Origin: an uncultured Clostridium sp.
Lineage (GTDB): Bacteria > Bacillota > Clostridia > Oscillospirales > Acutalibacteraceae
Assembly (NCBI GenBank): GCA_934717555.1
Contig: CAKUYY010000088.1
Span: 1-5,250, forward strand
Length of the DNA stretch: 5,250 bases
Reading direction: 5' to 3'
In this document: positions 1 through 5,250 of the stretch, one piece after another
Layout: every line of letters starts with the position of its first letter
Position numbering within the stretch: the first letter of the stretch is position 1
The notes under the pieces: model-generated
The model's database searches: none
Told to the model about the DNA's origin: nothing
Seen by the model: only the letters and a program-made list of their open reading frames with translations
Translations under genes and position numbers: made by a program

Positions 1-503
1 GCACATTAGCAGAGTATTTTCGGTCATTATATGACTGTAATATAATACATATGGATGACTTTTTTCTTCGTCCGGAACAAAGAACACCCCAGCGCTTTGA
101 GGAAATCGGAGGAAATGTAGACTATGAACGTTTTTTTGACGAGGTTCTTCTTCCATTGCTGGCAGGTGAAACATTTCGGTACACACCCTATGATTGCCAT
201 TTACAGGCAATGAAAGAATCTGTGACCGTTTTTCCAAAGTCACTTAACATTGTAGAAGGAACCTACAGTATGCATCCTGTCCTGTCATATGCTTATGATT
301 TTTCTGTGTTTTTCAAAATCGGCTCCCAGTTACAGCAGAAACGAATTTTGCAAAGGAATGGGGAAGAAAAGCAGAAATTATTTTTGGAAAAGTGGATTCC
401 GCTAGAACAGAAGTATTTTTGTGGAACACAGATAGAGAAACGCTGTGATCTGATCTTTCCTATGAAAAGAAATTTTAAAAATGATATCATAAAAACTTTA
501 TAA
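1..503 (+). CDS. Uridine kinase family protein, C-terminal part (5' end outside window)
   Basis: This is the 3' part of a P-loop nucleoside kinase of the uridine kinase/phosphoribulokinase family, which transfers phosphate from ATP (or GTP) to a nucleoside such as uridine. The frame is open from the first base. The first full codons read TLAEYF, which fits the tail of a Walker A motif (GxGKS-TLA), and the preceding partial codon (xGC) could be its serine. About 166 residues are visible. They include the conserved IIHMDDFFL strand with its acidic pair, the RTPQRFEEIGGNVDYERF stretch and the IVEGTYSMHP segment, all usual for clostridial 'uridine kinase' proteins. The ATG at 51 encodes the M of the HMDDFF motif, so it is internal and not the true start. 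A hairpin terminator follows directly after the TAA. The family is clear; the exact substrate is not established, since many such homologues are annotated by similarity only. Confidence 0.85.
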   Translation, partial: TLAEYFRSLYDCNIIHMDDFFLRPEQRTPQRFEEIGGNVDYERFFDEVLLPLLAGETFRYTPYDCHLQAMKESVTVFPKSLNIVEGTYSMHPVLSYAYDFSVFFKIGSQLQQKRILQRNGEEKQKLFLEKWIPLEQKYFCGTQIEKRCDLIFPMKRNFKNDIIKTL

Positions 504-549
504 AAAAACAGGTTTATCCATATCAAAAGGATAGACCTGTTTTTATTTT
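504..549. terminator. Bidirectional intrinsic terminator between convergent genes
   Basis: The arms at 505-519 and 529-543 pair over about 15 bp (AAACAGGT-TATCC core, with one G-T wobble) around a 9-base loop. The hairpin is followed on the + strand by TTTTTATTTTT. On the - strand the hairpin is followed by a T-run of seven (complement of the A-run at 502-508). It begins directly after the kinase stop codon and can also end transcription of the minus-strand deacetylase gene, whose stop lies at 662. Confidence 0.85.
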
Positions 550-582
550 TACTTCGATACAACTGCTTCCAACTGACAATAT

Positions 583-607
583 GATCTAAAAAGTCACTTT
601 TTAGATC
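583..607. repeat. 25-base perfect palindrome between convergent genes
   Basis: The 12-base arms GATCTAAAAAGT (583-594) and ACTTTTTAGATC (596-607) are exact reverse complements around a single central C. As RNA this would fold as a roughly 10-bp stem with a 5-base loop (GTCAC). Neither side has a T-run after it, so it is not a typical intrinsic terminator, and a real one already sits 40 bases away. It could be a protein-binding site, an mRNA 3'-end stabilising hairpin or a dispersed repeat; the sequence does not decide between these. Confidence 0.6.
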
Positions 608-661
608 GAAAGTTCTAAGGGGATACGCGATTGAAAGGTACAACTGAGGGATAAAATCTTT

Positions 662-2123
662 CTATCCAGCAAGACGATATACGCGGCCGGCGACAGGAGT
701 AATCTGTTTTTGCGATAATAATTCAGAAACAGTAACAAATTGAAATCCCTGCGCTTTCAGGGCGGGAATAAGTTCAGCGCAGGCTTCGGCTGTAGAGTAG
801 TATAAATCGTGCATTAAAATAATATCGCCGTCTTTTACTTTTCCCAGTACTTCCTGTAAAATTTTGTTTTTATCCTGTGTTTTCCAATCTTGGGTATCAA
901 TAGACCAAAGGACAAACGGCTTCTGGATATTGGATTTCATTACGGTATTGACAGCGCCGTAAGGGGGACGAAGAAGTTTAGGCGTGTAAGAGGTGAGATT
1001 TGCCACGCGTTGGTCGGTTTGATCGGTTTGGTACATCATTTCGTCCGCACTGAGTTTTGTGAGAGATGGATGGCTGTAGGTATGATTTCCGATTTCGTGT
1101 CCTTCTGTGAATTCCCTTTGAATGAGATTAGCATAACTATCCACTCGATTTCCTACTACAAAAAAGGTCGCTTTGGCTTGATTTTCCTTTAGAATATCCA
1201 GAATTTTGGGAGTTACCTTGGTATGTGGGCCATCGTCAAATGTAAGAGCTACCATAGGCCGGTTTGGATCGATGGTGGTATTTTGCTGTGGGGAAGAGGT
1301 CAAAGGGGAAACCGTCCCGGCGACCTGAGCTGTCTGTAATAAAACGGCAGAGGGATCTATTTTCAGATAATCGCTTATTTCCTCATAAGGGATGCTGACA
1401 GAAACCACCCCTAGATAACCGGGGAATATCCGGTATTTTTGGAAATAAAATGTGATGGCTTTATCGTTTAAGGTAAAGGAGATAAAATTTCCCATGACAG
1501 GGGCGCTCCCTGTCTGAAAAGCTTCTGTGTATACATAGGCTTGGTAAGGCTGCGTATGGGAAAAATATTCACGGGTATAATCAGAAATAGCGAGGAGATA
1601 TTCCCCCTGTAAGATATCATCCAGAGAAAGAAGTTTTTGCTGGGCGAGATCAAAATTCATCGTAAAAACATAAACTTCAGGATGAGCCATCGTGGGGTCG
1701 TTTTTTTCCACTCGGAATAGGAGGGAAGCGATGGAATCACCGGCCAAATAGGAGGAATAATCCACCCATAAAGAAGAGGAAAAATCATCTATTGTTTCAG
1801 AAGGGAGGTTGTTTTGATACTCAGAGAGAATACTTTGTATTTTCTCTTCTATTTTCTGATCGATCTGTTCCAGGCCGATGACAGGAGACTGAATTTTGAG
1901 CGTCGTCGTTTAAGATGGATTCCGTAAGGCCGATTTCTTTATTGGGAGTAGGGTTGGGAATATGAATGTTTTGTGCGAGAACTTGGGTTTCTTCTGGTGA
2001 AGATTCTATGGAAGTTTGGGAAAATACTTTTGGCCACAGCGGCAGGCAAAGGGCTAATAATAGAATACAGACTGTCAGGCAAGCGCCACCGCGCTGTAAA
2101 AAGGAATCTATCATTTTTTTCAT
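662..2123 (-). pseudogene. PdaC-like polysaccharide (peptidoglycan) deacetylase, split by a frameshift
   Basis: This is a membrane-anchored extracytoplasmic deacetylase of the NodB family (carbohydrate esterase 4), which removes acetyl groups from cell-wall glycan sugars. It begins at the ATG at 2123, with AAGGGGG 7 bases upstream. The start encodes a signal-anchor (hydrophobic residues about 14-30). That frame fails after residue 71 and ends at 1821. The +1 frame is open from 1909 to the stop at 662. Skipping one base at about 1910 restores a 486-residue protein, close to Bacillus subtilis PdaC in length and layout. The region after the anchor resembles the DUF4163/DUF3298 module of PdaC. 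The NodB domain lies at about 290-470 of the restored protein and is complete: TFDDGPH (catalytic and metal-binding Asp about 296/297), HTYSH (His about 347/351), RPPYG, DTQDW and LMHD (His about 438). The only start in the second frame before the catalytic domain is a GTG at 1765 without a good ribosome binding site. It would give 367 residues lacking an export signal. Substrate by analogy only. Confidence 0.85.
1907..1913 (-). other. Frameshift site in the deacetylase gene
   Basis: On the minus strand the first frame reads ATC TTA AAC GAC. The frame that carries the rest of the protein reads ACG ACG ACG CTC from the next base. Removing one A from the AAA run (complement of 1909-1911) gives I-L-T-T-T-L-K-I-Q-S-P and joins both frames. 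The second frame has a TAA immediately upstream (1910-1912), so the overlap is minimal and the shift is pinned to a few bases. The site is not a long homopolymer, and no known programmed slippery motif is apparent. Confidence 0.8.
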
Positions 2124-2130
2124 TGTATTT

Positions 2131-2137
2131 CCCCCTT
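2131..2137 (-). promoter_or_regulatory. Ribosome binding site of the deacetylase gene
   Basis: AAGGGGG on the minus strand ends 7 bases before the ATG at 2123. It favours that ATG over the internal ATG three codons later, and over the GTG at 1765 as the natural start of the gene. Confidence 0.6.
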
Positions 2138-2167
2138 GTAAAGTCCTATTGGTTTATTATTGACTGT

Positions 2168-2176
2168 ATTTTATCA
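2168..2176 (-). promoter_or_regulatory. Possible extended -10 promoter of the deacetylase gene
   Basis: The minus strand reads TGATAAAAT, an extended -10 element (TGn followed by TAAAAT, five of six matching TATAAT). Transcription would start near 2161, giving a leader of about 40 bases. No good -35 hexamer is seen at 16-18 bases upstream, so the call is tentative. It lies between the pdx operon terminator and the deacetylase start, which suggests the gene has its own transcript. Confidence 0.35.
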
Positions 2177-2215
2177 AATATATATGGAAAAAAGGATCAA
2201 ATACTGGAGATTTTT

Positions 2216-2261
2216 TATAAATAAAAACCCATCTCGCAAAATTATTTTGCGAGATGGGTTT
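2216..2261 (-). terminator. Intrinsic terminator of the pdxS-pdxT-transporter operon
   Basis: The arms at 2225-2241 and 2245-2261 form a perfect 17-bp inverted repeat (core AACCCATCTCGCAAAA) with a 3-base loop. On the minus strand it is followed by TTTTTATTTAT. It begins 17 bases after the stop codon of the S-component gene. On the + strand it is followed by an A-run, not T's, so it acts in the minus direction only. Confidence 0.9.
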
Positions 2262-2277
2262 CAAAAAAAAGAAAAAA

Positions 2278-2859
2278 TCAATGAATACGTTCCCAAATAT
2301 GAGCCCGTTTCAAAGCGGTGCGCAGGGCAATACTTAAGGGGATGACAATGACAACGGCAATGATCGCATTGGTAATAGACGCCAGCGCTTTTGTCCCTAT
2401 GATAGCGAGATTTGCTTCCATAGACTGCCCATACAACATATTTTCTATAAAACCTTTTCCTAAATACAGGATCACATAAGAAAAAGAACCGGTAAGCGCC
2501 GCTATGATATTTCTGGACAGGCGTTCCCCGTTTCGGTTATGAGCGTAAGCGATTAGGCCGCATAAAAATCCCATAGCAAATTTAAACAAAAAGGTAAAAG
2601 GGGCGGAAGCGATATATTTGGGATTCATTAAATCAAATAAAAAAGAACCGATTCCAGCGGCCAGTCCTCCGCCCACAGGACCGGAAATCAGGCCGGCCAG
2701 CAGGCAAAAGGTATTGCCTAAATGGATGCGGGTACTGTCCCCTCCAGCCAGTGGGATATCAAAGCTGATCAGGGAAGAAACAAAAACCAAAGCGGCTAGT
2801 AACCCAATCACCGCCAGGCGTTGTGTATGGTTTCTCTGTGTGGGATTGTAATTACTCAT
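2278..2859 (-). CDS. ECF transporter S component, probably for vitamin B6 or a precursor
   Basis: This small membrane protein resembles substrate-binding S components of energy-coupling factor vitamin transporters (ECF riboflavin-type S component family, PF07155-like). Such proteins bind a vitamin and couple to a shared EcfA/EcfA'/EcfT ATPase module. From the ATG at 2859 it has 193 residues. Hydrophobic segments lie roughly at 15-37, 45-75, 85-106, 115-137 and 150-180. Typical family features are the IHLGNTFCLLAGLISGPVGG stretch and the GSFLFDL segment. The first helix has a small-residue GLLAA pattern, where S components contact EcfT. A GTG at 2868 would add three residues, but GGAG lies only 2 bases before it and 11 before the ATG, so the ATG is preferred. 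The ATG overlaps the pdxT stop (ATGAGTAA), suggesting translational coupling. Its place behind pdxST implies a B6-related substrate, as proposed for PdxU-type S components; this is inference from context. No ecfA or ecfT gene is in the window. Confidence 0.8.
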   Translation of the reverse strand: MSNYNPTQRNHTQRLAVIGLLAALVFVSSLISFDIPLAGGDSTRIHLGNTFCLLAGLISGPVGGGLAAGIGSFLFDLMNPKYIASAPFTFLFKFAMGFLCGLIAYAHNRNGERLSRNIIAALTGSFSYVILYLGKGFIENMLYGQSMEANLAIIGTKALASITNAIIAVVIVIPLSIALRTALKRAHIWERIH

Positions 2860-3436
2860 AGATATCACTGCTCCTTTTTATCATCTCTGCGAAATATTGG
2901 TGGACTATGGGAGTGTTGGTTAATTCGGGATGGAAAGCGGTTACCAACATGTTGCGCTGTCGAGCCGCCACCGCTTTCCCATCCACTTGGGATAAAATCT
3001 CAACTTGATTTCCCCAGGAATGAATGTATGGGGCACGGATAAAGACCATAGGGATTTTTTGAGTGGCAAACATCCCTTCTATAGAAAAGCTGCCTAACTG
3101 CCGGCCGTAAGCATTTCGCCGGGCTACAATATCCATGGTCCCTAAATATACGGAAGGATCATTTTGAATGGATCTAGCGAGAAGCAAAAGCCCCGCACAG
3201 GTGCCGAATACGGGGATATCCTGCGAAATAACAGTACGGAAAGCGTCGAACAGATCCAGTTCCCGCAATAATTTTCCCATTACAGTACTTTCCCCACCAG
3301 GTATGATATATCCATCTGCGGGGCACTTTTGGAAGTCATCCTTTTGACGGATCTCAAAAGAATCTATCTGCATCTGTTCTAACATTTTTCTATGTTCCGC
3401 AAAAGCTCCTTGTAAGGCGAGTACACCGATTTTCAT
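2852..3436 (-). CDS. pdxT: Pyridoxal 5'-phosphate synthase glutaminase subunit PdxT
   Basis: PdxT hydrolyses glutamine and passes the ammonia through a channel to PdxS for PLP synthesis in the cytoplasm. The 194-residue protein has the usual length of the family and is a class I glutamine amidotransferase. Visible motifs are LALQGAFAEH at the N-terminus, PGGEST (about 46-51, oxyanion region), the nucleophile Cys80 in FGTCAGLLLLA, RAPYI at 134-138, and the catalytic His169 and Glu171 in AFHPELT. The full catalytic triad is therefore present. The ATG start lies 3 bases after the pdxS stop. GAGG about 10 bases upstream, inside the 3' end of pdxS, serves as ribosome binding site. The 3' end overlaps the ATG of the next gene by 8 bases. 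Nothing is missing, and the neighbourhood matches the function. Confidence 0.97.
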   Translation of the reverse strand: MKIGVLALQGAFAEHRKMLEQMQIDSFEIRQKDDFQKCPADGYIIPGGESTVMGKLLRELDLFDAFRTVISQDIPVFGTCAGLLLLARSIQNDPSVYLGTMDIVARRNAYGRQLGSFSIEGMFATQKIPMVFIRAPYIHSWGNQVEILSQVDGKAVAARQRNMLVTAFHPELTNTPIVHQYFAEMIKRSSDIYE

Positions 3437-3439
3437 GCT

Positions 3440-4315
3440 TTAATTTCCTCGTTCCGCCATCAACAGCTGGATTTCCTGCTCGTTAATGCCTACCATCGCT
3501 TCTCCTAGATCTTCCGAAAGGCGGGCCAGCATATGGGCATCTTGATAATTGGTGACCGCCTTGACAATAGCGGCGGCGCGTTTGGCGGGATTTCCAGATT
3601 TAAAAATACCGGAACCTACAAAAACGCCTTCGGCTCCCAATTGCATCATGAGGGCGGCATCGGCGGGGGTGGCTACCCCTCCGGCGGCGAAGTTTACCAC
3701 AGGGAGCCTTCCCTGCTGATGAACCATTTGTACCAGCTCATAAGGGACCATCAATTCTTTAGCGGCTTGATAAAGTTCTTCTTCCCGCATGGATTGCAGG
3801 CGGCTGATCTCGCTGTTGATCTTTCTCATATGGCGCACCGCCTGGATGATATCGCCGGTTCCCGGTTCTCCTTTGGTACGGATCATAGAAGCGCCTTCCT
3901 GGATACGCCGCAAGGCCTCTCCCAAATTTTTGGCCCCGCACACAAAAGGAACGGCAAATTTTGTTTTATCAATATGATGAACATCATCCGCGGGAGACAA
4001 TACCTCGCTTTCATCGATATAGTCGATATCGATGGCCTGTAGAATCTGCGCTTCCACGATATGCCCAATCCGGACTTTGGCCATTACGGGGATAGAAACT
4101 GCCTGCTGGATTCCTTGAATCATTTTTGGATCGCTCATGCGTGCGACGCCTCCGGCCGCCCGGATATCTGCGGGAATCCTTTCCAGTGCCATCACCGCGC
4201 AGGCTCCAGCCTGTTCCGCAATTTTGGCCTGCTCCGGGGTGGTAACATCCATAATGACGCCCCCTTTGAGCATTTGCGCCAGATTTTTATTGAGTTCATA
4301 TCGGGATTCTGACAT
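3440..4315 (-). CDS. pdxS: Pyridoxal 5'-phosphate synthase subunit PdxS
   Basis: PdxS is the (beta/alpha)8-barrel synthase of the DXP-independent vitamin B6 pathway. It condenses ribose 5-phosphate, glyceraldehyde 3-phosphate and PdxT-supplied ammonia into PLP, working as a 12+12 complex with PdxT. The 291-residue sequence is typical throughout. It shows KGGVIMDV with Asp23, ALERIPADIR, Lys80 in MAKVRIGH (the lysine that binds ribose phosphate), Lys148 in RTKGEPGTG (the second active-site lysine), NFAAGGVATPADA (about 208-220) and the phosphate-binding VGSGIF (about 233-238). The ATG at 4315 has a strong AAGGAGG 8 bases upstream. It is the first gene of a minus-strand operon with pdxT (3-base gap) and an ECF S component. 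It is transcribed divergently from a PdxR-type regulator, the probable controller of the operon. Confidence 0.98.
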   Translation of the reverse strand: MSESRYELNKNLAQMLKGGVIMDVTTPEQAKIAEQAGACAVMALERIPADIRAAGGVARMSDPKMIQGIQQAVSIPVMAKVRIGHIVEAQILQAIDIDYIDESEVLSPADDVHHIDKTKFAVPFVCGAKNLGEALRRIQEGASMIRTKGEPGTGDIIQAVRHMRKINSEISRLQSMREEELYQAAKELMVPYELVQMVHQQGRLPVVNFAAGGVATPADAALMMQLGAEGVFVGSGIFKSGNPAKRAAAIVKAVTNYQDAHMLARLSEDLGEAMVGINEQEIQLLMAERGN

Positions 4316-4323
4316 GATAAAAG

Positions 4324-4330
4324 CCTCCTT
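4324..4330 (-). promoter_or_regulatory. Ribosome binding site of pdxS
   Basis: AAGGAGG on the minus strand ends 8 bases before the ATG at 4315. It is nearly a full match to the 16S anti-Shine-Dalgarno and fixes the pdxS start. Confidence 0.8.
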
Positions 4331-4353
4331 TTCCCGTTTTATTTTTGGGAATA

Positions 4354-4381
4354 TTGTCTTTCCATTGAGTTATGATATAAT
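4354..4381 (+). promoter_or_regulatory. Probable promoter of the pdxR-type regulator gene
   Basis: The -35 candidate TTGTCT (4354-4359) and a perfect -10 TATAAT (4376-4381) are separated by 16 bases. Transcription would start near 4388, leaving a leader of about 70 bases before the ATG at 4457. All three ACAGTT copies would lie at or downstream of this start point, a position suited to repression. Confidence 0.6.
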
Positions 4382-4400
4382 AATAACGTATAACTGTGAA
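4372..4400 (-). promoter_or_regulatory. Probable promoter of the pdxS-pdxT operon
   Basis: On the minus strand TTCACA (complement of 4395-4400, five of six matches to TTGACA) and TATCAT (complement of 4372-4377, five of six matches to TATAAT) are spaced by 17 bases. The start point would fall near 4365, about 50 bases before the pdxS ATG. Its -10 overlaps the -10 of the divergent promoter, so the two polymerases would compete. The copies of ACAGTT at 4412 and 4436 lie upstream of its -35, as for an activator site. Confidence 0.5.
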
Positions 4401-4441
4401 TGTGAAAATATACAGTTTATAAAAAATTGACCAGTACAGTT
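4392..4441. promoter_or_regulatory. Candidate PdxR operator: three ACAGTT half-sites
   Basis: The hexamer ACAGTT occurs directly at 4412-4417 and 4436-4441 (as TACAGTTT both times, 24 bp apart) and inverted at 4392-4397 (AACTGT). Direct-repeat operators are known for MocR-type regulators such as GabR and PdxR. The location between the divergent promoters fits activation of pdxST and autorepression. This assignment rests on repetition and position, not on a known consensus. Confidence 0.5.
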
Positions 4442-4456
4442 TGAAGAGGAATTTCC

Positions 4457-5250
4457 ATGACATACGATTTTCTTATGCTCAATCCCGCATCCGATACCCC
4501 CTTGTACCAGCAACTCTATGAATCGCTGCGCAGATCCATCGAACGGGGGCATCTCACAACGAACGAAAAGCTCCCCTCCATCCGCAAGCTCTCCGAGGAC
4601 TTGCGCCTGAGCCGCACCACGGTGGAAATGGCCTATCAGCAGCTCTGCGTCGAGGGGTATGTACGCGCGCGTCCGCAGAGCGGCTTTTTCGTAGAGGCCG
4701 GGGCCATCCGGCCGGAACGCTCCAGCCATTTGGAGCCTCCCCAGACGATCGTGCAAGCGGAACGTCCAGGCCCCAACGTCCGCTACAATTTCGGCAGCGA
4801 TTCGGTGGACAGCGGGTGCATCGACATCAAAATCTGGCGCCGCCATATCCGCGACGTCCTCACCCAGCAGGAGGTGCTCACCTCCTACGGCGATCCCCAG
4901 GGGGAACCCGCCCTGCGGGAAGCGCTCTCCTCCTATTGCTACGGCGTCCGCGGTGTAAAAGCCAGCCCGGAGCAGATCGTGGTCGGCGCGGGCACTCAGC
5001 CGCTCCTGTACCTGCTGTGCGGCCTTCTTCCCGAAAAGACCGTCGCGATCGACGAGCGCGGATTTCCACAGGCGGAGCGCGTTTTTGCGGACTGCGGCTT
5101 TACGGTTTTGCGCCTGCCCACCGACCGGGACGGCATCCGGATGGACGCGCTGGAGGTGAGCGGCGTCCGTGCGGTGTTGGTGCGCCCATCCCACAGCGTT
5201 TCAAGCGGCACCGCCATGCCGATGAGCCGCCGGTTTGCCCTGTTGGAATG
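4457..5250 (+). CDS. pdxR: MocR/PdxR-type transcriptional regulator (3' end outside window)
   Basis: This is a PLP-sensing regulator of the MocR subgroup of the GntR family, with a DNA-binding head fused to an aminotransferase-like domain. The ATG at 4457 has AGAGGA 6 bases upstream. The frame stays open to the window end, giving 264 residues. Residues about 14-80 form the winged helix (TPLYQQLYESLR, KLPSIRKLSEDLRLSRTTVE, YVRARPQSGFFV). Residues 81-107 look like a linker. From about 108 on the fold-type I domain follows, with SYGDPQGEPALREAL (143-157) and VGAGTQPLLYLL (176-187). The lysine expected to bind PLP would lie beyond the window. The PSHSVSSG stretch (244-251) departs from the PSHQ-(F/Y)-P pattern common in MocR proteins. 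Divergent placement next to pdxST supports the PdxR assignment; known PdxR proteins activate pdxST and repress themselves. The gene is markedly G+C-rich compared with its neighbours. Confidence 0.88.
   Translation, partial: MTYDFLMLNPASDTPLYQQLYESLRRSIERGHLTTNEKLPSIRKLSEDLRLSRTTVEMAYQQLCVEGYVRARPQSGFFVEAGAIRPERSSHLEPPQTIVQAERPGPNVRYNFGSDSVDSGCIDIKIWRRHIRDVLTQQEVLTSYGDPQGEPALREALSSYCYGVRGVKASPEQIVVGAGTQPLLYLLCGLLPEKTVAIDERGFPQAERVFADCGFTVLRLPTDRDGIRMDALEVSGVRAVLVRPSHSVSSGTAMPMSRRFALLE

Noticed and set aside
51..503. A short complete 150-residue gene starting at ATG 51
   Set aside because: The frame is open upstream to the window edge with family-typical residues (TLAEYFRSLYDCNIIH), so ATG 51 is internal to a longer kinase.
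293..643. Minus-strand open frame of 116 codons running through the terminator and the end of the kinase gene
   Set aside because: It crosses an intrinsic terminator and the antisense of the kinase gene, and its Phe/Ser/Lys-rich product looks like a translated A+T-rich shadow.
662..1765. Independent 367-residue deacetylase starting at GTG 1765
   Set aside because: No ribosome binding site precedes it, it lacks an export signal, and the frame stays open with PdaC-like sequence up to 1909, where it joins the upstream signal-anchor frame.
3533..4042. Open frame of 169 codons on the + strand opposite pdxS
   Set aside because: It is antisense to a highly conserved PdxS sequence, with no ribosome binding site or recognisable domain.
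4331..4351. Possible leader hairpin (TTCCC/GGGAA) or riboswitch in front of pdxS
   Set aside because: There are only five pairs around an 11-base A/T loop, and the predicted leader of about 50 bases is too short for a known riboswitch class.
4370..5194. Long open frame on the minus strand (274 codons) opposite the regulator gene
   Set aside because: It lies antisense to a clear MocR coding sequence. Its openness follows from the G+C-rich codon use of that gene, its composition is low-complexity, and it resembles no known protein.

Overview
The window looks like chromosomal DNA from a Gram-positive anaerobe, most likely a clostridial Firmicute. This is inferred from the strong AGGAGG-type ribosome binding sites, A+T-rich intergenic regions with hairpin/T-run terminators, the PdxS/PdxT vitamin B6 pathway, an ECF-type vitamin transporter subunit and a PdaC-like deacetylase. 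No species can be named from the sequence alone, and no RNA genes, CRISPR arrays or insertion sequences were seen. No intergenic gap exceeds about 160 bases.

Left part (1-2123): the window opens inside a uridine-kinase-family gene on the + strand, cut just after its P-loop. It meets a convergent, minus-strand polysaccharide deacetylase gene of the PdaC type at a hairpin that can terminate transcription in both directions; a separate 25-base palindrome lies in the same gap. The deacetylase gene is split by a single-base frameshift near 1910. The NodB catalytic motifs are intact, but the signal-anchor is in a different frame, so this is either a recent pseudogene or a sequence error.

Middle part (2225-4315): a tight minus-strand operon reads pdxS, pdxT, then an ECF transporter S component, and ends at a 17-bp perfect hairpin terminator. 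PdxS and PdxT together make pyridoxal 5'-phosphate from ribose 5-phosphate, glyceraldehyde 3-phosphate and glutamine. The membrane protein, whose start codon overlaps the end of pdxT, is probably a vitamin B6 (or precursor) uptake subunit that borrows an energizing module encoded elsewhere.

Right part (4316-5250): a 141-bp divergent intergenic region separates pdxS from a + strand MocR/PdxR-type regulator that runs off the window. This region holds overlapping divergent promoters and three copies of the hexamer ACAGTT (two direct, 24 bp apart, and one inverted). They are placed as expected for a PdxR that activates pdxST and represses itself. The regulator gene is clearly richer in G+C than the rest of the window.

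The region is mostly a conventional vitamin B6 locus. The items most worth a second look are the frameshifted deacetylase, the candidate PdxR operator array, and the pairing of de novo B6 synthesis with a transporter subunit under one regulator.
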